From contig NC_049991.1 in the NCBI RefSeq assembly GCF_000003815.2, positions 6,768,793-6,832,792 on the forward strand: a stretch of DNA of 64,000 bases. The letters are read 5' to 3'. Made by a program: the position numbers and the translations under genes. Shown here one piece after another: positions 24,701 to 37,100 of this stretch. Origin of the DNA: Branchiostoma floridae (lineage: Eukaryota > Chordata > Leptocardii > Amphioxiformes > Branchiostomatidae). Position 1 is the first letter of the stretch. Each line of letters begins with the position of its first letter. The notes beneath the pieces were generated by a model that searched no databases, had not been told where the DNA came from, and saw only the letters and a list, made by a program, of their open reading frames with translations.

Positions 24701-27700
24701 TTGTACAATTGTTATCCAATAAAGTTATTATATAAGCGAGGCTCAGGCGATTGCCGCATACTGGTCTGATCGATTTTCGCGTAATGTGACAGGGGTATTA
24801 GGAGATTCCGATTCCAATCTTTACCTGGAGAATACAATGCTATCCTGGATTTTTATCTCTATAATGATATACGTAATTTCATAATTGTTACCTATGATTT
24901 ATGACATGCTTTTCAAGTATATACCATACTATATATTCGAACTTTGACTCTTTGATGTAATCTAATCAAGGATTTTTGCAAAATCTCATTTCAAGTGTTT
25001 TTCTAATACTTTCCATGTTAAATATAACCTATATGCAATATGCTGTTTGTTACCTTGTCAATCATAGCAGAAACAGACAATGTTAACGTTGATGGAATTT
25101 ACATCTTTGTAACAGTTCTTTGGACTGGAGAAGGATCGTATTTAACGCTGAACTCGACACCAGAAACCATCGGAAGAAACAGCGGCATATTCTGGGCATT
25201 GCAGGCGAGCAGGTGGCGTTTATTTTCCTGACTGATGTTTGTACATCAGCGATGTCTTGCTGCTCCATATTGTTTTGAATTCTTTTTGCTAAAGACGAGT
25301 AACAAGCGCTTTCTTAAACACGTTATGCTATAGGTCAGCATTTGTTTGTAAACGTAGAAAAGAGTTATTACAATATGTATTCGATCATAACCACAAATGG
25401 GCTCCATGTCAACTCTATGTAGATCAGACATATAGAGTTAACGATCCAACACGTAGCGTGCAGGGTGTTATAAGGCCTACAAAGGTCGGTCCCTATAACT
25501 ACTGAATAAACCACCGAGTACGTGAAGCGAAAGAGGTGGTTTATTAGGAGATTATAGGAACTGACCGTGCCTTGCGACACAGTAGAGACTTGCGGAAAGC
25601 GGATCACTCACATAATTATCATATAGCAATAATCATATATCGAACTGGCCCATGAGAAAATCAAGTTCTGTATAACATATAAATCGTTAATCAAACACAA
25701 TGTAGCATTTGTCAATTCATAGACCGAGTTGGACGTTACAGACCCACTTACAGTATAACATGGGAACAAACCATCAAGACTCAACCATTGAATATCTTGC
25801 AAAACAACTGGTCAATACAGAGGTATAGTGATCGGCGATGCCTTCTTATTTCACAACGTTTTTGGCTATATGATAATGCATATAATTGATGGGTATTGTT
25901 TAATACACGTACACAATGGTTAAATTTGGTCTTTTTCTTCGACCTCCAGTTTGATGTTCGGGAACATTTTCGTCTGGCAGGAGTTCACAGGAAAGGAGAT
26001 CATTGATCGTAAGTTGTACATTTATATGTTAATCTGTAAGATAAAGAACACGGCACGGCATTCAAGTTAGTAACTTATTTTCACAGTGCCACATTACAAG
26101 GGCATACAGAAGAAGTCTGTTTGGTACAATTACATTATTTTTACTTATAAGGAACATGTTTGCAGTTTGATCATGACCTGCTAGGCGGTGCTCTTACACA
26201 TTGTTCTTTTACACCTCTTCCTTCAGCCAAAACCCGTATACAGGTGTACGTGGTACTACTGGTTGTGTGCTGTGTGGGGACACTCATGTTGTTTGCACTG
26301 AGAAACAAGAGCCCAGAAGATCGCGCAGACTCCCCAGATGGCAACAGGTATGGGCAGCGACTTTATAAAGCAATTTTTTTGTTTTGGTCAAAGATGGCGT
26401 AGTCTCAGAAGAAGCACCCGTGTAGGATGTCAGTATACTCTCGTAGTAAATCAACGTAGCCGCAGCGGTTCTACTTTCAATTTAAAGTATATCTGTTACT
26501 CGTGATGAAAGTGGTTATGAACATCTTTTTATAATGTTTTTTGGGACTTTGGGACTATTTTTGATAAGGGTATTTCCATTTCTATTTTCATTTTGTTTAA
26601 AAAACCACGTGTTAAGTTTGGCGATCCGTTACATTAGAGGTCAAACAACCCTGCTAAATTGTAATGTTAGTTATTTTACTGACTGAAACTCAGGTAGGTG
26701 CCTTTTTACAGTCTCTGTTACATGAATCCCATTACATGAGTATGGCATCCTATAACTGCAATGTATTCCTATTCATCATAATAAAATTTTGCTCTTTTAG
26801 GGAAAACAAGTCAAATGAAGGGCCACTGCAAGCATTCAGTAAGTTGAAGTGCAATTCAATTCCTCTCACTGCATTTTGCATTGAAAGGAGATTCTTGAGA
26901 AAACTACGTGTAGTTTTCAAACATGTTGTGTGTTGACACTGTACGTGTGTGCGTAAGTTACAAATATCCTTTCGTAATTTCGTCATCAAACTTCACAAAG
27001 TCTGAGCTCTTCTGAAATCCATTCAGCTATACAGCTACGATGTTTCCAATAAGCCTAAAAGCCCCAAACTGCAAAGACGGGAAAGGTCAAAGGTTCAAGT
27101 GTTGCAATACCTGATTACCCAATAGTTTTACTCAACAACACAAAACAACCGATTGTCGATCATGTTAGGACGCGAGAGATGTTTTTTTAACCGTTCTTTG
27201 TGACTACACTTATAGACTGAATGAAATGTCTTTGGTTTGTATGGTATTGACCGTGTTTATTTGATTGTATTGATAAGATGCTTAGAGAATTACACCTTGT
27301 TTACACGATTACAATAAAGTCAAAATAATTTTTTTTAAATCCGGATAAAAATTGATGAGCGCGCATCTAATATCAAACAAATATGGTATTGTTATCAATA
27401 ACAATCAGATGTGTGTCTACAGAACGATCTATTCAACTTTTCAAGACAAAAGAGATGCTTATGCTGGGGCTGTGTTTTGCATACACTGGTAAGTCTACAT
27501 GACATGTGAACAAATGCATGCTTAGTCACATATTATTTTATAACTATGTCTTTTGGGACTCATCTAGTGACGTTGAGATTACCTAAGAACGACGATGGAA
27601 TAAGGATATTTCATTTAACCTCAACTAGATAAAAATCAGATATTTACTTCCGGACCTTAATATCATTTACATGGATGTCCTACCTTCATAGACGAAAATA

Positions 27701-30700
27701 ATTTACATTGCTATTTTTCCAGGTCTGGAATTGAATTTCTACAGCGGCGTTTACAGTACCTGCATCGGTAACACCAAGGCGTTTGGCGAAGAAGCCAAGT
27801 CTCTTATAGGCATTGCTGGTGCCTTTCTTGGTGCTGGAGAAATCATAGGTAAGTACCTAACTACTGTAAGGTTTCCACACGAAAAACTCACAAGAAATAA
27901 AACTTTTCACTGAACAAGATCTAATTCAAAATATGATAAAAGATGGACAAAGATTTTTCCAACTCTATGAGGCCCGTTCCGAACCCCTAATCTGAAGTGG
28001 TAAGTCCCTAAACTGACGTCATTAGGAAACAATATGGCGACATTGTTTGAACCTCAAGGTGTAACCGTACACTTATGCCGCATAAAAAAATCTGCCAAAC
28101 CTTTTATTCATCATCTTGCATACAGATTTTATTGGTATCCTTTTCCTATCTTTTACTTCAATAAATTTAATTGCAAATTCTTGCCGTGTGCTAATTGCAG
28201 GTAACATAGGAGATTCAGACAGTGTAGAAATAATAACACAAATGTCTACTCTAGTCTAAAACTAACAAAAGCTAACTTTAGATCCTGGGTTATTGGGTTC
28301 GACTTTTTTTTCGGAGACATTGGAAGGCGAAATATCCCACCTTTTTATCATGTGTGGGTTTTGTGATGTTACAATGAGAATTGTTTTATTTTTGTAAGTG
28401 AATGTAGAGAAATTTGGGCGGAATTTGGTGGCTTCTTATCTTCACCACCGTGAACTGATTAGGGTTTGCTGAATGTACGTTAACAGGTGGAGCAGCGTTT
28501 GGTCTGAGTGGAAAGTTGGCCAATCGGCACGGACGGGACCCGATCATCCTGTTGGGTTTCATCGTCCACATGACAGCGTTTTATCTCATCTACATCAACC
28601 TGCCGCAGTCTTCACCCATCTCTGAGATAGTCACTGATGCCAGCTACTATCCTGTACTCATTCACTCAAAGTACGTACAACATATAAGAACATATATTCT
28701 ATTAGTTAAGTACTCAATTGTGACAGGAGGGTGCTCGAATACGAAATTCCGTATTACATTTTTCTGTGTATGTTTATACTAACGTGTTGTATTCTCTCAT
28801 GTATAGCGTTGTTAAATTACGATCTTAACATAAGTGAAGCTCCTTATTTACATAGTCATTGTTTATTTCATTATTCAAATTGAACATTAGAATATATGAA
28901 TGTATATTAATTTTCTAAAGCGTGTACGTTAAAAGCATTATGCCTCATGCCTATGTATGGTACTTAAAGTGGCATCGCATATTCAATTGAAATTCAAAGT
29001 TTAATCGTTTTACCCTAATGTGACCAGACAATTCCTGGAAAATTATTCTCCCTGGAACCAGGAAAGGTTGTCCGGTATACGTCGAGACAATAACATTGTC
29101 AGTTTTGTCCTACAACTTTCTGCACGACTTTTTTTCTGCAGTAAGTACGTGGCTGTTCTGTGTGGTTTCCTGTGGGGTCTCGGGGACAGCTGTTACAACA
29201 CCCAGGTGTACTCCCTCCTCGGATCCCTGTTCTCAGAAGACAGCGCGCCGGCATTCTCGCTATTCTTCTTCACCCAGGTAAAAATGAAGATATGAGTAAA
29301 TCTTAATGCAGTGTTTTAATTTTCTGTTTGGTAACAGTAATCCATAACGATATTTATATATTATATACGGCAACAATCATGCTCAAGATATGCCAAAAAG
29401 CAGTTACTCAATGGATATGATTTCGGAAACGGTCAGACGTTTCAGATAGTATCCACTATCTTTCGTCAGTAACACTGAAGTGATATGGAAGAAACTGGTC
29501 TTTTATACCTCATAGTTACAAATGAAGGCAAATTTAAATGTTCATCGACGAATCATGCTCAAGTTTTTTTATTAGCTTCAGCTTTTTACTGATACCAATA
29601 GGTTGATGAGATTTTATGAGATGAGATGAGATTTCCTTTTACCAGCACAAAAAATGTTGATAAATTCCCGTCTCAAAGCAGGAAAGTGATAGAACCATCA
29701 CTTCTGTTTGTTCTTTGTAAGTGACACAGTTGAAATAAGTTACTACCTTAAGCGCACTGCAACATTGCTCTTATCTGTCCTTGGCAAATGAAATTGAAAG
29801 AAAAAGGCTTAAGATTAAGCTGCGCTATCTATTTCCTTTGAATCTATAAATCTTATAACGCAAGTCTACTATCCATTCCTGTATCTTCATTCTAAGACGA
29901 CAAGCGCCAGAAGACAGTACAAGGGGTGATCAATAAGTTATCTGCCTCATTCAGAAATCGTAAGCACAACTCACACGGACAAGTATAGATGTCAAGTACA
30001 AAACCTTTTTTGAATTTGTGCTAAAATTCAAATCATTGTGATCATACTTTACAGGCCACACCCAGTATCGGCAGGTAAGAGAGAAGGGAAAACATGGACA
30101 GTTGAACTGATAGCTGTGGTGTGTGGGTCAACTTGCTCTAATAGAAGTCAGACACACGCTTCTTTCTGCTAGAAAGGGAATCATCATCAAAGTTTGACAA
30201 TGTCTTCAAAGAACTCGACCCACACCTGTCTGATCACAGTTCACCCTTGTTTTTCTCGCAACTTACCTACAGATTTTCATAAAGATGTTGCATGGAAAGA
30301 AATAACTGTAATGATTTGAAATATTTGGAGGATTTTAATAAAAGGCTTCAAAATACATGTATTTGAAGTACATGAAGTTGTGCCTCGAAATTCGAATTAT
30401 GTTTAATTTTTCTGGGTGAGGCCCTGAACTTATTGATCACCCCTCCTGCATAAAGCATAACTACTAAGATCTTCTATTCGCCTAAACAACATTTGATATA
30501 TTAGTACCTTATGATTAGATTTGAATACTTGTAGCTCCAGAACCACTTTTTCTGTCCTGCAGTCCCTGACCGCGGCGGCAGGGTTCTTCTACAGCACGTA
30601 CCTGATACTACAGTGGCAGCTGCTTATAGTGGCAGTCTTCTGTGTAGCTGGAACAATGGCATTCTTTCAGGTAAAAGCAATATCCTGTACCATCCGTAAC

Positions 30701-31257
30701 TTCATCAGGTCGGCAATTCTTCATATAATAAAGTTCTTTAGGCATAACCAGGGAGTACTTACTTTTAACGTTTCGATGTTTATCACACACCATCATCAGG
30801 GTAGAATGACTGGAAACTACTGTTGCTACTTATAGCCAATGTAGGTGGCGCTGCAAGAATGCCGGCCCAAACGTGACTGAGAAAAATCAGCACCAATCAT
30901 GAACAGAGACGAGGGCGGATACAAGCTGAGCCACGTTTGGGACGGCATTCTTGCTGCTGCAGCGCCACCTACATCATCTGTAAGTAGCAGCAAAAATTTC
31001 CAGTCATTCTACCCTGATGATGCTGTCTGATAGAAACGTTGGAAGTACTCCTTGGTTGTGCCTTAAGAACCTTACTGTATGAAGTATCCAGTACCTTTGT
31101 TGCCACTATCAAAGTTAAATCACTTTTTAGCTTGCAGATTGTCTTATATAAACCTACTGAATACAGGACGTCACTGATGACGTTTCTTTTTACTCCACAG
31201 GTTGAATGGATGTCGACCTCACGTCCCTCCAAGAAAGGCTACACCCAAATCAACTGA
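21755..31257 (+). CDS. MFSD11-like: UNC93-like / MFSD11-like transporter, copy B (complete, 14 exons)
   Basis: Fourteen exons join in phase into 443 codons plus a TGA: 21755-21844, 23333-23394, 23992-24099, 24306-24385, 25116-25212, 25950-26008, 26227-26347, 26801-26838, 27423-27488, 27723-27848, 28487-28670, 29142-29277, 30563-30670 and 31201-31257. Human MFSD11 has about 449 residues. Landmarks in order are NVVILGVSFMFIFTAFNTAG (TM1), GSGYIS-LAIIYTVFAA, IGRNSGIFWALQASS, KEMLMLGLCFAYTG, FYSGVYSTCIG, GLGDSCYNTQ, EDSAPAFSLF, AAAGFFYSTY and the C-terminal KGYTQIN. This is a multi-pass MFS-fold protein of unknown substrate. The ATG in CAACATGGCGG aligns with the family start; an in-frame ATG at 21680 would add 25 residues. 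An AATAAA is at 31433. All splice sites are GT-AG and no lesion is seen, so it is probably functional. Confidence 0.95.
22154..22740. mobile_element. MITE with CTAGCCTGG ends in intron 1 of copy B
   Basis: The left arm from 22154 (CTAGCCTGGTTACCAAACCC) and the right arm ending at 22740 (inverted CTAGCCTGGATACCATACCC) run about 65 bp with mismatches. There is no coding capacity. Confidence 0.75.
22771..22890. repeat. Cluster of three small hairpins
   Basis: TTAGAAGAACCCCCTACGT at 22771 pairs with 22802-22820 with one mismatch. GTGCTATGCATAGCAC near 22846 is a perfect 16-bp palindrome. ACGGCTGTTA...TAACAGCCGT follows. Together they look like a decayed fold-back element. Confidence 0.55.
24160..24212. 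repeat. (GATAT)n / (AATAT)n microsatellite
   Basis: A run of ATGATATGATAT units grading into ATAATATAATA in intron 3 of copy B. Confidence 0.9.
24409..24831. mobile_element. MITE with TCTCCTGGTA ends in intron 4 of copy B
   Basis: TCTCCTGGTACAGATTGGAA at 24409 and the inverted TCTCCAGGTAAAGATTGGAA ending at 24831 define terminal repeats of about 25 bp. No ORF of note. Confidence 0.7.
25486..25566. repeat. 80-bp hairpin in intron 5 of copy B
   Basis: GGTCCCTATAACTACTGAAT followed by AAACCACC pairs imperfectly with GGTGGTTTATTAGGAGATTA followed by TAGGAACTGACC. Confidence 0.6.
29922..30444. mobile_element. Fold-back MITE, mariner-like ends, intron 12 of copy B
   Basis: AGGGGTGATCAATAAGTT at 29922-29939 is repeated inverted at 30427-30444, an 18-bp perfect terminal repeat. 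The flanking 20 bp are also similar. The inner sequence is imperfectly palindromic (GTGTGTGGGTCAA against the complement of CTCGACCCACAC). Ends containing GATCAATAAGTT recall Tc1/mariner derivatives, but no clear TA duplication is visible. Confidence 0.65.
30690..31115. mobile_element. Long palindromic MITE in the last intron of copy B
   Basis: About 210-bp arms meet near 30905. Shared blocks are GTTCTT.AGGCA.AACCA, CATCATCAGGGTAGAATGAC and GTAGGTGGCGCTGCA with CAAGAATGCCG. The whole unit lies between exons 13 and 14 of copy B. Confidence 0.8.
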
Positions 31258-31432
31258 TATGACTATTAACATAAACACTAAGTTTTTGGTTGTTTCAAAA
31301 TCTTCTTAAAGTATAACCATTTGGGTTAATCATGCGTATTCTATGAGATCTGTAATGTATGTATGTTTGTATAGGCACACAATATCAGCTAAGCTGTCCG
31401 GGTTTGCCATGTATCCCATTGTCTGCAATTTC

Positions 31433-31438
31433 AATAAA
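31433..31438 (+). promoter_or_regulatory. Polyadenylation signal of copy B
   Basis: AATAAA 176 bases after the stop codon of copy B, in an AT-rich setting. It is the first canonical signal downstream. Confidence 0.6.
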
Positions 31439-31459
31439 TCTAAATCTAAAGTACAGTTA

Positions 31460-33770
31460 ATGGGGAGGTGTTTTCTCGGTTGATACTACATCGTATTCTG
31501 ATCACAAAAAGCTACAGTGCAACTTTTTTGTTGAGTCGACTCTGAATAGATAATGGAACTATTGTACATAAACATCTCTCCGTAGTAATTGTACGGAAAA
31601 GCAGGAAAGATACAGGTGTATGTTTAAACCGGCAGCTCACTTTAAAGCCAGCACTTGTATCATCACCATAGGTAGATAATGATGATGATTGAAATCTATA
31701 AGAAACCAAAGATGTGCCAATTTGTCATCATGATACAGACTTCGATAAAATGATCAAATTTAAACTACAGGACAGTGGTGGAATAGATAAATGGCCGTCA
31801 TTGTCATTTGATGGACCGAATACTCTCTCTTCGCCGACAGGGCCTGAATTAAAAGGAGCATACAACCGACGGGGCTAAATGACAAGGGTCTGTAAAGGCA
31901 GTCTACACAGCGTTAGTAAGACTCCTACTATTTTGGATAAGTTTGTAGGGTTATTTTAAGTGCTTGAGGTATGGCTATCTCAACATGCAGAACAGCAAAA
32001 TATTATCGTTAACTGATACACAGTCGTGTATGAGTGTTCAGGTCTCGCATTTGAAATAAAGTATAAATAAATTGACCAACGTAGGCGGATATGAGTTGCA
32101 CATGAAAGCAGTATATGAAAAATAGGGGAGATCTGTATTTTTGTTCTAATGTTGTGAAACAATGGTTCTTAATTACTTCAGGTAGGACAGGCCAGTGGAA
32201 TTCATATTCGATATTTTCATGACATGTAGGACACAGTGTTTGAGTGAATGGTGTGTTACAGAGAAGACCTTTTTTTTAACAATGCGCGCTAATTCGCAGT
32301 TTTGTAATGCTCTGTGTATTATTTTAAATAAATATTTCAACGAGTTTGCTCAATGCAAGGCCAATGGCCACTTCTAGGCACTGAACTACGCTCGCTGTCG
32401 CACCATCTCTTCACCCTTAATCGGAAACATCGAGCTTCAGCAAGCTTGACTAAATGATTTAATAGGCGAAGCAGGGGTTACGAGGCTGCTCGGGAAATTC
32501 CCTACCCCATTTAGCCGGAATGGTTTGATCCAATCACACCGGGAAGGTCCCCTACTCTTTTCGACAAGTGCGGCGGTTTTACGTGCCCGGTGTATTGCTC
32601 TCCCGAACACGAGACCTCTATTTAACGCCCTATCCGAGGGACGACTAATTTTTCACCTGAGTGAGGTGAGGAAAGTCGTGTAAAGTGGCTTTCCCAAGGG
32701 CACAAGGTCGGTGACATGGCAGGTTTCGAACTCAGGAACTCTTTGGCCTGAGCCCAAAGCGGTGTCGATTACTCCACGAGATCTCACATATATATGATGA
32801 TCTCAATTGATGTAAAATGCATTTTGACTTACGTTTGGAGTTTGCTAGTGCTGTCAAGTTGTTCCCTTCATTGCCTGCGAGTATAAGCTACTGTTCTCGA
32901 CCCTCTATGAAAGCTATAACTGTTCACAGGTACATGTAAAATGCAGATAGGTATTTCAATTATGTACACATGATACACTCTTGAGGGCATTCTAGCACCA
33001 TGCACCTAGCGATTGTTCTTTAGACTGCAGATTGTGTAAGTATAAGGGTAGTTTACTACGCTTTAGTAACACTAACTACAGGTCTACATAACTCCTTGAA
33101 GACAGGGTACGATCCTGTACTACACACAAAAACAACAACAACAACAACAGACCGTTTACCATGAGTGCATTCACGGATTCAATTAAAGACTTACTCTTCC
33201 CTTTAGTAGCAGGGGTGTGAGTAGAACATTGCAAAGCTATGACGACATATCAAGCATAGTATGATTGACGTGTTTTTGTCTGTTCATAGTTGCCAAAATA
33301 TGCCAAAATCAATTATTCCAGACGTTATGTTATCGTTCTGCCATAAAAAAATAGACATAGACCCCCACGATCCTGTCTATGAGCTGTAAATAGGTATATT
33401 ATTGTCGTAAGTCATAATACAGAAAAGGTTGGAAAAATACATAAACAGAGAGATCACAGAGGCAATAACCTAGACAATAATTACTTATTGCACCAATTTT
33501 CTTTCCTAAGTTGCTTCAGTCGCCTTGTAGGCAGTAAAGTGATACTTGCTACGTTCCAACCATACAAACCTACCCTAGCACCCCTTCGGTGGTGTTTCAT
33601 AAGTCTGTATTCATCTGGTTTGAGGAGGATAATAAGAATTGCTCTAATGAAAGGCAGACAGATGAAAAACATGATAACGGCGAACAAAATGATTGTTGTT
33701 TAATGTCAACAGAAGAGTACGTGCAACGCGACGGTCAGATACAGTTTGGCTGATCCCATCGTCTCGAGTG
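31460..33770. other. Intergenic region
   Basis: No supported gene. It contains a probable tRNA-derived SINE (32400-32785, minus strand), an (AAC)n tract near 33128-33150, and otherwise AT-rich unique-looking sequence. Confidence 0.5.
32400..32785 (-). mobile_element. Probable tRNA-derived SINE
   Basis: Read on the minus strand from about 32785, a tRNA-like head has GAGTTCGAAACC in B-box position, with a GTGGAGTAATCGAC word where the A box would be. A body follows that includes TTGTGCCCTTGGGAAAG and CACTTTACACGACTTTCC. No target duplication was identified. Confidence 0.45.
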
Positions 33771-33825
33771 TCTAGCTCTAGCTTCGCGATTTCCGTACTC
33801 GTGGCAATGGCAAAATGCCCAGCAG

Positions 33826-33881
33826 GACGTCATTGATTGGTGGAGAGATGATCATGTGCTGCTTCGAAAATACGGACCAAT
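33826..33881 (+). promoter_or_regulatory. CRE and CCAAT-box cluster, candidate promoter of the lectin gene
   Basis: GACGTCATTGATTGG at 33826-33840 joins a CRE-like ACGTCA to an inverted CCAAT box. A second CCAAT lies at 33877-33881. The cluster lies about 350 bp upstream of the signal-peptide ATG at 34186. Confidence 0.35.
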
Positions 33882-33927
33882 GGGGGCAGCTTAAGTTTGA
33901 AACGGAAAACGGGTTGTACCTGCCACG

Positions 33928-34069
33928 ATGGCATATTTCGACGTCGTCTCCAGACGACTCTACATCGTGTTTCTGACTATTGAGGGGCGCCTGGAACTGA
34001 CAACGGATCAGATCGTCAGCCCTGAAAGATTCGACCACTGTCTCGACATTCTCCAAGACATAGAAAACG
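33928..34069 (+). CDS. Possible upstream exon: 47 codons from a good ATG to a donor
   Basis: CCACGATGG at 33925-33933 starts a frame reading MAYFDVVSRRLYIVF..., then GRLELTTDQIVSPERFDHCL and DILQDIEN, up to G|GTAGGA at 34070. Spliced to the acceptor at 34171-34172 it would continue ETQEEWR and stop at 34193-34195, overlapping the start of the signal-peptide frame at 34186. It could be an overlapping upstream ORF in the 5' leader of the lectin gene, or the first exon of another protein. No family recognised. The donor is not strong. Confidence 0.3.
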
Positions 34070-34185
34070 GTAGGACATCTGGTTAACTCAGGCGCCCCGC
34101 TTCTTTTATTTCTTACCTCGCATTTTGCATACATATCATTTTTTAACAAATGCCCCGTTTGTATTCTCACAGAGACGCAAGAAGA

Positions 34186-37100
34186 ATGGCGTTAGCTGTG
34201 TTGGTCTCAGCTTTCCTGTTGTCTACCATGATTGGTGAAATAAAGGCAGGTGAGTAGATTAGTGATTTGTCGGTGATACGTTGGTTGTTTAGATAATGCT
34301 CTATTTGTACGATATCATGGGTTAGGAGGAAACCAAGGATATGCCAATGCCAAGGTATTAGCAATGATGCAATCAAAGAATAGCACCGCCCAGGAATCGG
34401 CCAGTAAACCAGCCAGGACTCAGCCAGCGTACCGCCCAGGAATCGGCCAGTTAACCGCCCAGGAATCGACCAGGGTACCGCCCAGGATTCGGCCAATGTA
34501 CCGCCCAGGAATCGGCCAATGTACCACACAAGAATCGGCTAGTGAACCACCCAGGAATAAGCCAGTGTACCGCCCAGAAATCGGCCAGGGTGCCACCCAA
34601 GAGTTGGCCAGAGTGCCGCCCAGAAATCAACCAGTGAACCACCAAGAAAACGGCAAGTGTACCGCCCAAGAATTTGTCAGGGTGTCGCCCATTAATCGGC
34701 TAGTGAACCGCCCAGGATTCGGCCAGTGTACCACCCAGAAATCGGCCAGTGAACCACCCAGAAATCGGCCAGGGTGCCGCCAAGAAATCGGCCAGTGAAC
34801 CACCCAGGAATCGGCCAGTGTACCACCAAGGAATCGGCCAGTGAACCACCCAGGAATCGCCCAGGGTGCCGCCCAGAAATCGGCCAGTGTACCGCCTAGA
34901 AATTAGCCAGTGTACCGCCCAGAAATCGGCCAGTGTACCGCCCAAGAATCGGCCAGTGTACCGCCCAAGAATCGGTCAGGGTGCCGCCCAGAAATCGGCC
35001 AGTGAACCACCCAGGAATCGGCCAGTGAACCGCCCAGGAATCGGCCAGTGTACCGCCCAGGAATCGGCCAGTGTACCGTCCAGGAATCGGCCCGTGTACC
35101 GCCTAGAAATCGGCCAGTGTACCGCCCAGAAATCGGCCAGTGTACCGCCCAGGAATCGGCCAGTGTACCGCCCAGAAATCGGCCAGTGTACCGCCCAGAA
35201 ATCGGCCAGTGTACCGTCCAGGAATCGGCCCGTGTACCGCCTAGAAATCGGCCAGTGTACCGCCCAGGAATCGGCCAGTGTACCGCCCAGAAATTGGCCA
35301 GTGTACCGCCCAGGAATCGGCCAGTGTACCGTCCAGGAATCGGCCCGTGTACCGCCTAGAAATCGGCCAGTGTACCGCCCAGAAATCGGCCAGTGTACCG
35401 CCCAGGAATCGGCCAGTGTACCGCCCAGACTGCGGGTAAGTGCCACAGTTGCATTATATCGGGTACAAGTTCGAACGATTCTTTATTTATGGAGTAGCAC
35501 AGCCTACGTATCTATATACGTTTTTGAAATACTTCTTCATTACGCTATGACCAGAGGGTAACTGGAGAGTATTGTGATCGCTGGATATGATGAGTGTTTT
35601 CATCTGTATTTCTACGTTCCTTTTATCGCACTCGTATGTAGTTTGGCATGTCGTCTGCACTCAGTTGCGCGATGATGTACGTTGTTTTTTTAGCGATAGC
35701 TGTTGTTATGATTTATGTAATAATTTCAGATATCCTACGTCTTTCGGTATGTTGGTCCAGGTCTGCGTTATTTCGACGCGTTAGGCGTTGCGGTAATTGG
35801 ATATTGCAAAGCAGATGTTGCGTGATGCAGATACGGGGTTTTGTGAGCAGCTGTCGAGGTAGAAGAATCTCTTAACAGATTTTAGGCTCTCGATTTCTTG
35901 CACATTACATCGATAAACATGATGATAAACAAGTAGATACCTTATCCTGGTAAGCTTGTAAAATTGTCATATAAAGATGTGTGTCAGCTCAGTTTATTAG
36001 AAATACGCACCTTTAGGTCGTCTAGGCAACAAGAAAAAACTTGGCAGTGGGGATTTTCCGCGGATCCGGCTTGGGTGTGGCCAAGGTAACATCGTTGATT
36101 GACATATAGTTGTGGTAATGGTTGCCATTCACCGTGACACTGCGTGACATGCCTTTGTATACATGTGCAAGTCATTGGAAAATAAGATTTCGCAGTTCCT
36201 CATCATCTACCCATGGCATGGCTCAGCTCAACATTGTCATTGCTATAGACATTGTTTTGTCCCAGGGAGTTGCTCCTATGTCTTTTGATCTTGATCGAAT
36301 CTTTTAAATGAGCGTTTAAAAATTATTGTGGAATGTTACTTACGTAGTTTGTTTTCCGAGTTGTGTGCAGCGAGTTGTGGTCGGTACATCCGGATACATC
36401 CCAGTAGAGTGGATTTAGTAAATAGGAATTTGCCTGGTCTATTTAAAACAAAAGATTAGATCTATACATAAAGATAACACAAAGCTGTTAATAGTTTTAA
36501 AGATTATGGTTTTAAGCATCTTTCACTAGATCTGCATCTTTGTAATTAAAGGGTAGACAGTTCAGTTTCAAGTCCTTTGTAGTGTACAGGTTTCACTTAG
36601 CCAAATAATGTTGAAGTCGTCCAGTAGTAAAACTTCTTGATCTGCTTCTAAATAATCATGACTCTGTCTCTCCGGTAGGCTCTCCGGTATTGAACTTGGG
36701 GGCTAGGGCTGGGTACCGGTACAGCGTACCGGTACAAAACCGGTTTTTCTTATTGGACCGGTCCAGAAAAACCGGACCTGAAAAAATTAGGTGAACCGGA
36801 TGTTGGACCGATTAGAAAATTAACATATTATTTTATCAGGTATTCACACGTTTTGGCGCTTGCAGGTGGAAGAAAATGACAAAAGTGAAGTAGAGTAGAG
36901 TTTATAGTAATTTCTACCAAGATTTACAGCCAATCGTACATGTGCAGTTAGCGTTGTAGGATTTTAAAACGCCAGTGTGAGTCTAATACTCCACCAAACA
37001 GATTTCTTTGTGGTGAAATGGACCATTGGTATGAGTCATACTGAATCAGGTCCAGGTTCAGGTCCGGACCTGGACCTGATCCTTTGGACCTGAACCGGAC

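Noticed and set aside
33778-34170. 130-codon minus-strand frame
   Set aside because: Opposite to the better supported signal-exon region. No domain and no neighbouring minus-strand exons.
34866-35561. 231-codon plus frame and 156-codon minus frame through the 23-bp array
   Set aside because: Period is not a multiple of three and the peptide cycles with the array. There is no start context or domain, and it lies inside an intron.
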